A stretch of DNA of 64,000 bases from Microvirga terrae. Its GTDB lineage: Bacteria; Pseudomonadota; Alphaproteobacteria; Rhizobiales; Beijerinckiaceae. Each line of letters opens with the position of its first letter. Positions within the stretch are counted from its first letter, which is position 1. Below the pieces are notes generated by a model. That model saw nothing but the letters and a program-made list of their open reading frames with translations, searched no databases and had not been told where the DNA came from. The stretch is taken from NCBI RefSeq assembly GCF_013307435.2, contig NZ_CP102845.1:1736001-1800000 (forward strand). The letters run 5' to 3'. Positions 27,275 through 35,761 of this stretch are shown piece after piece. Both the position numbers and the translations under genes were made by a program.

Positions 27275-27649
27275 ATGAGCAGCGAGACACTTTTGCGGCA
27301 GGAGATCCGTGACTCTCTCGGGTACGTCCGCAGCATGATCGATCATTATTCGGGACTCTACACGGGTGAGAATCTTACCCAGGACGTGCTCCGATTTTGC
27401 GACGAATTGGCGAGGTCCACAGACCCGAATCCCCGTCTGAGGGAAGCGCGTCGCGTCGTTGAGGAACGGTGCCGTCAGCTGGCTCATGCGACGGACCGGT
27501 TTTCGCCGCGCGATCCGGCTTGGATTGCGGCCGTGCGGGCACAGGCCGTCGCCGCGATCGACGTGTTCCAGGATGCCGCCTTCGAGTCGCACAAGGCCCG
27601 CGCAGTCGTTCCGTCATCCGGACGGCTGCTGCGCCGGAAAAGCCTCTAG
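27275..27649 (+). CDS. Hypothetical cytoplasmic protein, 124 residues
   Basis: AAGGA lies 6 nt before ATG 27275. The protein is soluble, helical and charged (LLRQEIRDSLGYVRSMIDHY; ARRVVEERCRQLAHATDRF), with no membrane segment and no motif I know. It converges on the L,D-transpeptidase gene with only 10 bp between stops. Confidence 0.6.
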   Translation: MSSETLLRQEIRDSLGYVRSMIDHYSGLYTGENLTQDVLRFCDELARSTDPNPRLREARRVVEERCRQLAHATDRFSPRDPAWIAAVRAQAVAAIDVFQDAAFESHKARAVVPSSGRLLRRKSL

Positions 27650-27659
27650 CCAAGGCGCA

Positions 27660-29045
27660 TCAGAGGCGCTTGGGCTTGATGGACGCCGTCGCGGGCACAT
27701 CGACGATCTGAGGCTCCAGAACGGGATCGCTCTTCGCCATGTCGAGTCCATAGACGTCGTCTCGGAAATGCACGGCGCCGTCTGCCGTCGCATAGCCGGT
27801 CAGATAGATCCAGGCGACGGGAACCGGCTTCTCGAGCCGGATGTCCTGACGGGTCGTGTTCGATATGGCCGTATTGATCGCGTCCCTTGTCCACCCGCCG
27901 GCCTGACCGTTCGTGCCGCGCAAGAGCCACTCGGCGAAATCGGCGACTTCGGCCACGCGGACGCAGCCTGAGGAATGGAAGCGGGCATCCTGCGCGAAGA
28001 GCTGCTTCTTGGGCGTGTCATGCATGTAGACGGCATGCTTGTTGGGCATGTCGATGCGGATCTGCCCGAGCGAGTTGATCGCGCCGGGATCCTGGCGGAG
28101 CGTATAGTTCACCGCATTGTCCGTCGACCAGTCGAGGGTCTTGGGGTCGACTTCCTGGCCCTTCGCATCGAGAATGCGGATCTTCATCTTCTCCAGATAT
28201 CCGGGATCCTTCCGAACGTGGGGGATGATGTCCTTCTTGATCAGGGAGACCGGCACGGTCCATGTCGGATTGACGTTGACGGCCGTCACGCGGGTCTCGA
28301 CGGTCGGCGAGGGACGGTCGACCTTTCCGGCGATGGCCACGTAGCGCCGGGCGACCTGTCCGCGCTCCACGGCTTCGACGGCGGCCGATGGAATGTTCAC
28401 TACGACGTAGCGGTCGCCGAACGAAAACGTGGATCCCGCGAGCCTTTGTGCGGAGGCGGTCAGCTGGCGGTGCCGCACGAGCGCCGGGACGTTCAGCGCA
28501 TCCAAGGTCCGTGCCCGGACCGCTCCGGATTCCGGTAGGCCGTGACGGGCCTGGAAGCGCTTCACCGCCCCGGTCAGATCGGAGTCGAAGATCACGCCCG
28601 AACTCAGATCGGCCGGAAGATCGCCCTCCGCGGCGAGCCGCTGCCGCAGGGTCGCGACGAGCGGGCCCTTGTCGCCCGCCTTGAGAACCGTGCCCGCAGG
28701 CAGATTTGGCCACCCTCCCGCTTCGGCGATGCGCTTGTAGGTCCAAGCCGCTCGCATCGTATTGATGAACGTGCTCCCGTCCAGGGTCGGACGGGGATCC
28801 TGCGAGATCGAGATCACCGGCGTGGGCACGGTCTTCTCCGCGGGCTTGACCGGTGCCGCAGGTGCTGCTTTCGGCCGCAGATCGGTTCCTGCCACGGGAG
28901 GAGCCGGGTTGCTCTGCGATGCCTGAATTGGACCGGAAGGGTTTGGATTTTCAGCAGCCGCAAAGGCATCCGCATGGCTCCCGAAGGTGGAGCACGAGAG
29001 CAGAGCCAGTCCAAGGCAGAGACGTTTTGCATTCCCATAGGTCAT
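27660..29045 (-). CDS. L,D-transpeptidase (YcbB/LdtD type) with peptidoglycan-binding domain
   Basis: Makes 3-3 cross-links in peptidoglycan or attaches proteins to it, in the periplasm. 461 residues: signal peptide (about 1-30), Pro/Ala-rich linker, PG_binding_1 domain (about 118-182, GPLVATLRQRLAAEG, VKRFQARHGLPESG), then a YkuD catalytic domain. The active-site motif is HSSGCVRVAEVADF with Cys near 360, and the upstream His is in MPNKHAVYMHDTPKK. All catalytic residues are present. It is divergent from the Mfd-like gene, whose likely start is 124 bp away. Confidence 0.92.
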   Translation of the reverse strand: MTYGNAKRLCLGLALLSCSTFGSHADAFAAAENPNPSGPIQASQSNPAPPVAGTDLRPKAAPAAPVKPAEKTVPTPVISISQDPRPTLDGSTFINTMRAAWTYKRIAEAGGWPNLPAGTVLKAGDKGPLVATLRQRLAAEGDLPADLSSGVIFDSDLTGAVKRFQARHGLPESGAVRARTLDALNVPALVRHRQLTASAQRLAGSTFSFGDRYVVVNIPSAAVEAVERGQVARRYVAIAGKVDRPSPTVETRVTAVNVNPTWTVPVSLIKKDIIPHVRKDPGYLEKMKIRILDAKGQEVDPKTLDWSTDNAVNYTLRQDPGAINSLGQIRIDMPNKHAVYMHDTPKKQLFAQDARFHSSGCVRVAEVADFAEWLLRGTNGQAGGWTRDAINTAISNTTRQDIRLEKPVPVAWIYLTGYATADGAVHFRDDVYGLDMAKSDPVLEPQIVDVPATASIKPKRL

Positions 29046-29169
29046 GTTCCGACTATGGACAAGGATGGTTTACAAAATGCTGTCGGGGCCACTCGCCGGA
29101 GGCGTGCCTGCAACTGGGACGGCGCCTGAACGTTGTCTTCGGTCCCGAGCCCCGTCACATGAGTGCCCC

Positions 29170-32100
29170 ATGCGTGCCAAGCCTGCCCCCTCTGAGGACA
29201 TCAGGCGGATCGACCTTACCTTGCCATCTCTCCTCGGACTCCATGCCGTCCGCCTGCTCGAGCAGGTCAGGGAGGCCGGGCCGGCGGGAGCGATCTATGT
29301 CGCAGGTGGGGAGCGCTGGGCCGAGCTGTTGGTGCAGGCCATGAGGGGCCTGGCTCCCAATCTCGACATCGATCTCTTGCCGCCCTGGGATTGTCTCCCC
29401 TACGACCGCGCTTCGCCTTCGCGCGAAATCATGGGTCGGCGCATGGCCGTGCTCCGGCGCATGAGCGGATCGAGCACGAAGCCACGTCTCCTGGTGACGA
29501 GTGCGGCCGCCGCCCTTCAGCGCGTGCCGCAGCGCGGCATCGTGGATGAGGCCGTCTTCGGCCTCACGGCCGGCGAGGAGCTGTCGTCGGACGCCCTCAA
29601 GGACTATCTTCATCGCGCCGGCTACATCCTCGACGAGCGCGTGGACGAGCCGGGCGAGGCGGCTTTCCGAGGACAGGTGATCGATCTGTTCCCGGCCGAC
29701 CGCTCCTCGCCGTACCGGATCGAGCACGACGGACAAAGCGTCGTGGCCATCCGCTCCTATGATCCGATTTCCCAACTCACCGAAACGGAGGTCGGCCATC
29801 TCATGATCGGGCCCGCTTCCGAACTCGTCCTGCCGCAGACAGAGGAGAGCGATCCATCCATCGAGCGTTTCGACGGGATCGAGCATCTCCTGCCGGAATA
29901 TTGCCCGCATCTGGAGACGGTCTTCGACTACTGGCCGGATGCGACCGTCATCGTGGACGGAAAGGCCGAGGAGAGGCGACCGCTCGTGATGGAGCAGGTC
30001 GCCGATGCTTACGACAATCGGACGAGCATGCGTGGACAGGGAGGCGCCAAAGGATCGGCTGTCTCGCCTGAACGACTTTTTGTCCAGGACGACGAATGGG
30101 CGGACCTGCTGTCGCGGCGACGGGTCACGTACATTCATGCCGCATCCGAGGACGATACGCGGCGGGTCGCGGTGCCGAACTTCGCGATCGCGTCGCGGCC
30201 CTCCAAGGATCTGGCCGACTTCCTGCGTGCGCAGATGGATGCCGGTCGCCAGATCATTCTTGCTGCGGCCGCACGTTCGGATCTCGGCCGGATCAAGCGC
30301 CGTGTTCAATCCATCGGACGTGCCGAGGCTGCCGAGAGTTGGGACGATGTCGTCGACGGACCTCCCGCGGGATGGTTCGCCCTGCAGGTCGAGATCAGGA
30401 AGGGCTTCATCGATGAGCGCGACGACATCGTGCTGATCACGGCCGGCGATATCCTGGGCAGCCGCATCAGCAGCGGGATCGAGAGAGACGCCAGCACCAC
30501 GGCTTCGAGCCTCATGGACAACGGTTTTCAGATCGGCGACGCCGTCATCCACATCGATCATGGCATGGGAGTGCTCGAGGGGATGGAAACCATTCCGGCC
30601 GGCGATGCCGGCATGAGCGACGCCGTCAGACTGAAATACGCGGCCGACACGACGCTCCTGATGCCGGCAAAGGAGATGGATCGCATCTGGCGCTATGGCC
30701 CAATGGCGGATTCGATCTCCCTGGACAAGCTGAACAGCGATGCATGGTCGCGCAGACGCGAGACGATCGAAGCGGAGATTAAGGAAACGGCCGAACGGAT
30801 CATGGGGCTGGTCGACGCCCGCAAGGGTATGAAACTGGAGCCGCTCGTGCCACCAAGCCGTGATTATGAACGGTTTGTCGCCCGCTTTCCATTCTCAGAG
30901 ACAGCCGATCAGGTCCGCGGTATCGAGGAAGTTCTCGAAGATCTGTCATCGGGTCGGCCGATGGACCGCCTGGTCTGCGGTGATGTCGGTTTCGGCAAGA
31001 CCGAGGTCGCCCTGCGCGCCGCCGCGGCCGTTGCGCTCGCCGGTAAGCAGGTCGCCGTTGTCGCGCCCACGACCGTGCTTGCACGCCAGCATGTGCGCAG
31101 CTTCCAAAAGCGCTTTGCCGGCCTGGGGATCGAGGTCGCCCATCTCTCCCGCCTCGTGGCACCGGCCGAGGCCCGGGCTGTGAAGAAGGGATTGGCGGAT
31201 GGATCGATCCGCGTCGTCATCGGCACTCATGCGCTTGCTGCGAAAGGTGTCACTTTCAAGGACCTCGGCCTTGTGATCATCGACGAGGAGCAGCGTTTCG
31301 GCGCAGCCCAGAAGGCGAAACTCAGAACGCTCGCGGCAGACGGGCACGTACTCACCCTGACGGCCACGCCGATACCCCGGACGTTGCAATCCGCCTTGGT
31401 CGGCTTGCAGGAATTGAGCATCATCGCGACACCTCCCGCGCGTCGGCAACCGATCCGCACATTCCTCACCCCGTTCGATCCCGCTAGCGTCCGGGAAGCC
31501 CTCATGCGCGAGCGCCGCCGCCGTGGCCAGAGCTTCGTCGTCTGCTCCCGGGTCGAGGACATCGATCCGATGTGCGAGCGGCTGACGAAGCTCGTTCCCG
31601 AACTGCAGATCATGGTTGCCCATGGACAGATGAATCCGTCTGAGACGGATGACGTGATGGTCAGGTTCGCCGATGGCGAGGGCGACGTCCTTCTCGCCAC
31701 CAACATCATCGAAAGCGGCCTGGATGTTCCCCGCGCCAATACGATGCTGGTGTGGCGCGCGGACCGCTTCGGCCTGGCGCAGCTCCATCAGCTCCGCGGT
31801 CGCGTCGGGCGAGGGCGCATCAGGGGTGTGGCCTATCTGCTGACTGAGCCTGGTGAGGATCTTCCGAAAGCGACGGAGAAGCGATTGCGGACCCTGACTG
31901 CCCTCGATCGCCTCGGGGCGGGCTTCGCCATCAGCGCGCAGGATCTCGACCAGCGCGGAGCCGGAGCGCTTCTCGGTGAGGAGCAGTCGGGTCACGTCAA
32001 GCTCATCGGCACTGATCTCTACCAGCACATGCTCAAACACGCTCTGCGCGGCGAGACCTTGAACGACGACTGGACGCCTGAATTGAGCATCGGAATGACC

Positions 32101-32502
32101 GGCACGGTTCCCGACGAATACGTGAACGATCCCGAGATGAGGATCAGTCTCTATGCACGTCTTGCGCGTCTCGACTCATCGGATACGATCGACGAGATCG
32201 AAGCGGAGATCGAGGACAGGTTCGGTCCCATCCCCGATCCTGTCGAGAGCCTCCTGAGGCTGGCGAACATCCGGCAGCTCTGCCGGCGCATGGGGATCGC
32301 CCGCATCGATGCGGGACCTCAGGCGATTGCATTGACGTTTCGGCCCGGCTCGTCGCAGAAGCCTTCCCTGCAGAGAGCGATCGACGAGTCTCGAGGGACG
32401 CTGCACTGGAGCAAGGAACGCCTCATCTTGTCGGCGTCGAGCGAGCATACGGACGAGCGTCACAAGCGGATTCTGGATCTCCTCGACACCATTGAAGAAT
32501 GA
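29170..32502 (+). CDS. Mfd-family transcription-repair coupling helicase (divergent paralogue)
   Basis: 1110 residues from ATG 29170; the frame is open back to 29044, but that part resembles noncoding DNA and would overlap the divergent gene start. Domains: UvrB-like N-terminal modules (about 1-400), an RNA-polymerase-interacting-like region (GDAVIHIDHGMGVLEGME near 456), a RecG-like translocase with Walker A GDVGFGKTE (near 606), DEEQRF (near 705), TATPIPRTLQSAL, and QLRGRVGRGRIRG, then a C-terminal TRCF domain (PEMRISLYARLARLD). All helicase motifs are intact. The RID and linker depart from the usual Mfd sequence, so this may be a second Mfd-like copy rather than the housekeeping one. No strong ribosome site is visible. 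Confidence 0.8.
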   Translation: MRAKPAPSEDIRRIDLTLPSLLGLHAVRLLEQVREAGPAGAIYVAGGERWAELLVQAMRGLAPNLDIDLLPPWDCLPYDRASPSREIMGRRMAVLRRMSGSSTKPRLLVTSAAAALQRVPQRGIVDEAVFGLTAGEELSSDALKDYLHRAGYILDERVDEPGEAAFRGQVIDLFPADRSSPYRIEHDGQSVVAIRSYDPISQLTETEVGHLMIGPASELVLPQTEESDPSIERFDGIEHLLPEYCPHLETVFDYWPDATVIVDGKAEERRPLVMEQVADAYDNRTSMRGQGGAKGSAVSPERLFVQDDEWADLLSRRRVTYIHAASEDDTRRVAVPNFAIASRPSKDLADFLRAQMDAGRQIILAAAARSDLGRIKRRVQSIGRAEAAESWDDVVDGPPAGWFALQVEIRKGFIDERDDIVLITAGDILGSRISSGIERDASTTASSLMDNGFQIGDAVIHIDHGMGVLEGMETIPAGDAGMSDAVRLKYAADTTLLMPAKEMDRIWRYGPMADSISLDKLNSDAWSRRRETIEAEIKETAERIMGLVDARKGMKLEPLVPPSRDYERFVARFPFSETADQVRGIEEVLEDLSSGRPMDRLVCGDVGFGKTEVALRAAAAVALAGKQVAVVAPTTVLARQHVRSFQKRFAGLGIEVAHLSRLVAPAEARAVKKGLADGSIRVVIGTHALAAKGVTFKDLGLVIIDEEQRFGAAQKAKLRTLAADGHVLTLTATPIPRTLQSALVGLQELSIIATPPARRQPIRTFLTPFDPASVREALMRERRRRGQSFVVCSRVEDIDPMCERLTKLVPELQIMVAHGQMNPSETDDVMVRFADGEGDVLLATNIIESGLDVPRANTMLVWRADRFGLAQLHQLRGRVGRGRIRGVAYLLTEPGEDLPKATEKRLRTLTALDRLGAGFAISAQDLDQRGAGALLGEEQSGHVKLIGTDLYQHMLKHALRGETLNDDWTPELSIGMTGTVPDEYVNDPEMRISLYARLARLDSSDTIDEIEAEIEDRFGPIPDPVESLLRLANIRQLCRRMGIARIDAGPQAIALTFRPGSSQKPSLQRAIDESRGTLHWSKERLILSASSEHTDERHKRILDLLDTIEE

Positions 32503-32520
32503 ATGATCTTCTGCAATCCC

Positions 32521-32574
32521 GGAACGCCGAGACGGCGATGCCGTGAACGGATCCGGCCCGGCCGACTTTATAAT
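32521..32574 (+). promoter_or_regulatory. Promoter region for the small gene at 32602
   Basis: A perfect TATAAT (32569-32574) lies 27 nt before the start codon; its -35 region is poor. An EcfG-like GGAAC (32521), 16 nt, CGTG (32542-32545) also occurs 57 nt upstream of the gene. Either could start transcription. Confidence 0.4.
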
Positions 32575-32601
32575 GAAGACAGTCTCGAACGTGAGGAAGC
32601 T

Positions 32602-32829
32602 ATGACGTCCGAAGAAATCAGCGAGCTCAATGCTGCACGCGAAAACCTCGTGAAGCGGCGCAGGGAGATGGCGCGTCAGATCTCCGAGGCGCCGCTGCCC
32701 TCCATCGAGATGGCCGAGGAACTCACGAAAATCCTCGTCGCCATCGAGGCTCTGGATCGTGCGCTCAACGAGGCGGGCCACCCCTACATGAGCCAGGGTG
32801 TGGTCGAGCAGTTGAGGGCGGACACATAG
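32602..32829 (+). CDS. Small coiled-coil-like protein, unknown function
   Basis: 75 residues from ATG 32602 with GAGGAAG just upstream. It is charged and helical (MTSEEISELNAARENLVKRR, EMAEELTKILVAIEALDRAL) and may form a coiled coil. No family recognised. It follows the Mfd-like gene by 99 bp, has its own promoter-like TATAAT, and its stop is 3 bp from the end of the convergent phosphatase gene. Confidence 0.6.
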   Translation: MTSEEISELNAARENLVKRRREMARQISEAPLPSIEMAEELTKILVAIEALDRALNEAGHPYMSQGVVEQLRADT

Positions 32830-32832
32830 CGT

Positions 32833-33390
32833 CTAAAGCTTCACCCTTCCAACGACGTCGAATCCGGCGCCGGGCTTCGGCCTGAGGACGAGCATTTCTC
32901 CCTCGCCGGGAAAGATCCCGGTGAGGGCTGTGATGTTGACCTGATGCGTGACGAGCACCAGGACGCCATTGGAGCGCCATTCCTGGACGGTGCGACGCAC
33001 GGCCCGAGTCCTTGCCGGCTCTTGGTCCTGTCCCGCGAAAAACGAATCCAGCGGCTGGAAAGGCTCCGCCAGGGTACCGAAAGCCAGGCGGGCGGTATCG
33101 AGCGCTCGGCACCAGCGGCTCGAGAGAACCCGCTCGACAGGAACCTGCTGTGACCGGAACGCCGCACCGATCGCCTGTGCCTGGGCGCGCCCCTCTGCCG
33201 AGAGATTGCGCTGGGTCGTGCAATCCTCAAGCCGGAAGTTGGGCGGGTCACCGGTTCCCGGCGCGCGAGCGTGTCGAAAGAGCGCGATAGTGCCGCCTTG
33301 CCGCAGTGCCTGCCAGACGTCCTCCGACGCCCGAAGCGCCTGCGGCCAAGCCATCGCGAGAAGAAAAAGAAATGCCAGCGCGACAGGCAT
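32833..33390 (-). CDS. Periplasmic histidine phosphatase family protein
   Basis: 185 residues with an N-terminal signal peptide (LAFLFLLAMAWPQALRAS). The catalytic phospho-acceptor motif is IALFRHARAPGTGDPP (RHA form), with SSRWCRALDTARLAFG and the second His in LVLVTHQVNITALTG. This is the branch-2 histidine phosphatase fold. The substrate is unknown; secreted members act on sugar or lipopolysaccharide phosphates. A perfect EcfG-type promoter sits 40 nt upstream. Confidence 0.85.
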   Translation of the reverse strand: MPVALAFLFLLAMAWPQALRASEDVWQALRQGGTIALFRHARAPGTGDPPNFRLEDCTTQRNLSAEGRAQAQAIGAAFRSQQVPVERVLSSRWCRALDTARLAFGTLAEPFQPLDSFFAGQDQEPARTRAVRRTVQEWRSNGVLVLVTHQVNITALTGIFPGEGEMLVLRPKPGAGFDVVGRVKL

Positions 33391-33430
33391 GCGTCACCAG
33401 CCGATCCGTGTCAGCCTCACTGAGAAACGC

Positions 33431-33455
33431 AACGTCGGACGTCGGTGCGGGTTCC
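33431..33455 (-). promoter_or_regulatory. EcfG-type promoter for the histidine phosphatase
   Basis: Minus strand reads GGAAC (33455-33451), 16 nt, CGTT (33434-33431), an exact match with the same spacing as the treZ promoter. Its -10 lies 40 nt before ATG 33390. Confidence 0.68.
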
Positions 33456-33475
33456 TGTTTCCACCGGCAGGTCGA

Positions 33476-34297
33476 TCAAGCGTCGGTTGCAAGCTCCAGG
33501 AGCAGATCCACGAGCGGGTCGCCTGGGTTGGCGAGCCCGGCGATGACGTCGAAATGGTTTGCGCCCGGCACCTCGTGATAATGGGTCGCAACGCCCGCTT
33601 TACTCCAGCGATCCACGATGGCGCGGGACTGGCGCAGGAACTCGCCGCTTTCTGCCCCGCCGACCACCGCGATGAGACGGCCGCCCGCGGGCGGGTCCCA
33701 TTCCAATGGGCTCAGGCGGTGCGCTTCCTCGACACTCAGCCCGAGCGCCCTGTTGATCGACGTCGGGACCAACGGCGGCAGGTCGAACAGACCGGAAATG
33801 GGCATCGCGGCCCGGACCGGGAACCGGAGCCCGCCGGAGCGCGCCATGAGGCACGCCGTCAGGTGCCCTCCGGCGGAATGGCCGCTGACGACGAGAGGGC
33901 GCCCTGTGCGCCGCATGACGAAATCGGCCGCGGCCTCGATCTCGGACACGATCTCGGCGAGGCTTGCGGCTGGCGCGAGGGTGTAGCTCGGGATCGCGAC
34001 CGTCAGCCCGCGTTCGTTGGCTCCGCGCGCCAGGTGGCTCGATGTGGTTCTGTCGAGCGCCTGCCAGTAGCCGCCATGAATGTACAGAACGACCGGCCCT
34101 CCCGCTTCCCCGCCCGGTGGGTGGAAGAAGTCGAGACGGTGGCGAGCCCCGGGGCCGTAGGCGAGATCGAGCTCGCAATGGGCGCTGTCGCGATAGGCCG
34201 CCGAATCCCGCTGCCAGCCGGCGATGTGGACGGGGTGCTCGGGAACGCGCGCCCGGTTGTTGTACTCGGCTTCGAGGTCGAGATCGTCGGCCGCCAT
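33476..34297 (-). CDS. Arylformamidase-like alpha/beta hydrolase (KynB/AFMID type)
   Basis: 273 residues of the alpha/beta-hydrolase fold. HGGYWQALDR (oxyanion motif near 75) and GHSAGGHLTACLMAR (nucleophile Ser near 139) match eukaryotic-type arylformamidase, which hydrolyses N-formylkynurenine to kynurenine. The acid position appears to be Glu in VGGAESGEFLRQS and the His is in PGANHFDVIAG (near 251). It lies 10 bp downstream of livF of an amino-acid-type importer, on the same strand, and beside an anthranilate-type degradation operon, which supports a role in tryptophan/kynurenine breakdown. Other esterase functions in the same family cannot be excluded. Confidence 0.75.
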   Translation of the reverse strand: MAADDLDLEAEYNNRARVPEHPVHIAGWQRDSAAYRDSAHCELDLAYGPGARHRLDFFHPPGGEAGGPVVLYIHGGYWQALDRTTSSHLARGANERGLTVAIPSYTLAPAASLAEIVSEIEAAADFVMRRTGRPLVVSGHSAGGHLTACLMARSGGLRFPVRAAMPISGLFDLPPLVPTSINRALGLSVEEAHRLSPLEWDPPAGGRLIAVVGGAESGEFLRQSRAIVDRWSKAGVATHYHEVPGANHFDVIAGLANPGDPLVDLLLELATDA

Positions 34298-34307
34298 GAA
34301 TGGGTCC

Positions 34308-35006
34308 TCAAACGTGGAGATACCGGTCCTTGAGGCTCGGATCGGTCATGAGCTCATCGCTCGTTCCGGTCCAGACCGAGCGGCCCTTCTCGATGATCAC
34401 GTGGCGGTCGGCGAAGCTCGCCAGGGCGCCGATGTTCTTGTCGATCACCAGGATCGACTGGCGTTCACCCTTGAGGCGCTTGAGGCACGTCCAGATCTCG
34501 GCGCGGATCAAAGGCGCGAGCCCTTCGGTGGCTTCGTCGAGAATGAGCAGCTTGGGGTTCGTCATGAGCGCTCGGCCGACGGCCAGCATCTGCTGCTCGC
34601 CGCCGGAGAGCTGCGTGCCCAGATTGCTCCGGCGCTCCTTCAGGCGCGGGAAGAGATCATACACCGCATCGAGGGTCCATCGCCGCTCACCGCGCCGGGC
34701 TGACGCGGTTGCAACGAGGTTCTCCTCCACCGTGAGTGTCGGAAAGATCTGCCGACCCTCCGGCACAAGGCCGATGCCGGTCTTCGCGATGCGATAGGGC
34801 GCGAGGCCCGTTACCGCAGCGCCGTCGAAGTGCACCTCGCCGCCCCGGGGGCGGAGCAGGCCCATGATGGACCGGATGGTGGTGGTCTTGCCCATGCCGT
34901 TGCGGCCGAGAAGCGTCACCACCTCGCCGGCCTTCACCTCGAGAGAAATGTCGAAGAGCACCTGCGCGGCGCCGTAGGACGCCTGAAGCTGTCGGACGGA
35001 GAGCAT
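34308..35006 (-). CDS. livF: Branched-chain-type ABC transporter ATPase LivF (importer A)
   Basis: 232 residues: Walker A GRNGMGKTTTIRSIMGL, signature LSGGEQQMLAVGRAL, Walker B LLILDEATEGLAP, switch region VIDKNIGALASFADR. The switch His seen in most LivF proteins is replaced in VIDKNIG, which is odd and worth noting. Its start shares 1 nt with the end of livG. It belongs to the minus-strand set binding protein, livH, livM, livG, livF, then arylformamidase. Confidence 0.9.
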   Translation of the reverse strand: MLSVRQLQASYGAAQVLFDISLEVKAGEVVTLLGRNGMGKTTTIRSIMGLLRPRGGEVHFDGAAVTGLAPYRIAKTGIGLVPEGRQIFPTLTVEENLVATASARRGERRWTLDAVYDLFPRLKERRSNLGTQLSGGEQQMLAVGRALMTNPKLLILDEATEGLAPLIRAEIWTCLKRLKGERQSILVIDKNIGALASFADRHVIIEKGRSVWTGTSDELMTDPSLKDRYLHV

Positions 35007-35761
35007 CAGACCATCTCCTCCTCACCGAGATAGGCCGCTCGAACCTCAGGATTCGCCCTGATCCGCTCCGGCGTGTCGGTGGCGATCACACGGCCGTAGA
35101 CGAGCACGGAGACGCGGTCGGCCAGGGAGAAGACCGCATCCATGTCGTGCTCGATCAGCACGATGGTGAGGCGGCTCTTCAGGCGGCGCAGGGTCTCGAC
35201 CACACGCTGGGATTCGTCATGGCCGGTGCCGGCGAGCGGCTCGTCGAGGAGCAGCAGCCTCGGCTCGGTGGCGAGCCCGATGGCGAGTTCAAGCTGGCGC
35301 TTCTCGCCATGGGACAACAGGCCCGCGGGAATGTGAGCGCGAGCGGCCAGCCCGACCTGAGCGAGACAATCCATGGCAGGTTCGTTCAAGGCCTTCTCCT
35401 GCGACGCGTTGCCGAAGAAGCGGAAGCTTGATCCGGCGCGCGCCTGAACGGCCAACGCCACATTCTCGAGAGCGGAGAAGGCCGGCAGGATCGACGTGAT
35501 CTGGAATGAGCGCGCGAGCCCGCGCCCGACCCGCTGCGGCATCGAAAGACCCGTTACGTCCTCGCCGGCGAACAGAACGGATCCGGAATCGGATGACAAC
35601 GTTCCCGAAATTTGATGGATCAGCGTCGTCTTGCCCGCGCCGTTGGGCCCGATGATGGCATGCAGCTCGCCGGGCTGAACGGAGAGGCTGACGTCGTCCG
35701 TGACGACGAGAGCGCCATAGGCTTTGCGAAGGTGGCGCAGTTCGAGCAGGGGATCAGCCAT
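35006..35761 (-). CDS. livG: Branched-chain-type ABC transporter ATPase LivG (importer A)
   Basis: 251 residues: Walker A GPNGAGKTTLIHQISG, signature LSHGEKRQLELAIGLA, Walker B LLLLDEPLAGTGHDES, switch His in VLIEHDMDAVFSLADR. It overlaps livM by 8 nt and livF by 1 nt, so the subunits are translationally coupled. Confidence 0.92.
   Translation of the reverse strand: MADPLLELRHLRKAYGALVVTDDVSLSVQPGELHAIIGPNGAGKTTLIHQISGTLSSDSGSVLFAGEDVTGLSMPQRVGRGLARSFQITSILPAFSALENVALAVQARAGSSFRFFGNASQEKALNEPAMDCLAQVGLAARAHIPAGLLSHGEKRQLELAIGLATEPRLLLLDEPLAGTGHDESQRVVETLRRLKSRLTIVLIEHDMDAVFSLADRVSVLVYGRVIATDTPERIRANPEVRAAYLGEEEMV

Noticed and set aside
29044..29169. Extended N-terminus of the Mfd-like gene
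   Set aside because: The added 42 residues have no helicase-family character, the ATG overlaps the divergent transpeptidase start, and no ribosome site is present.
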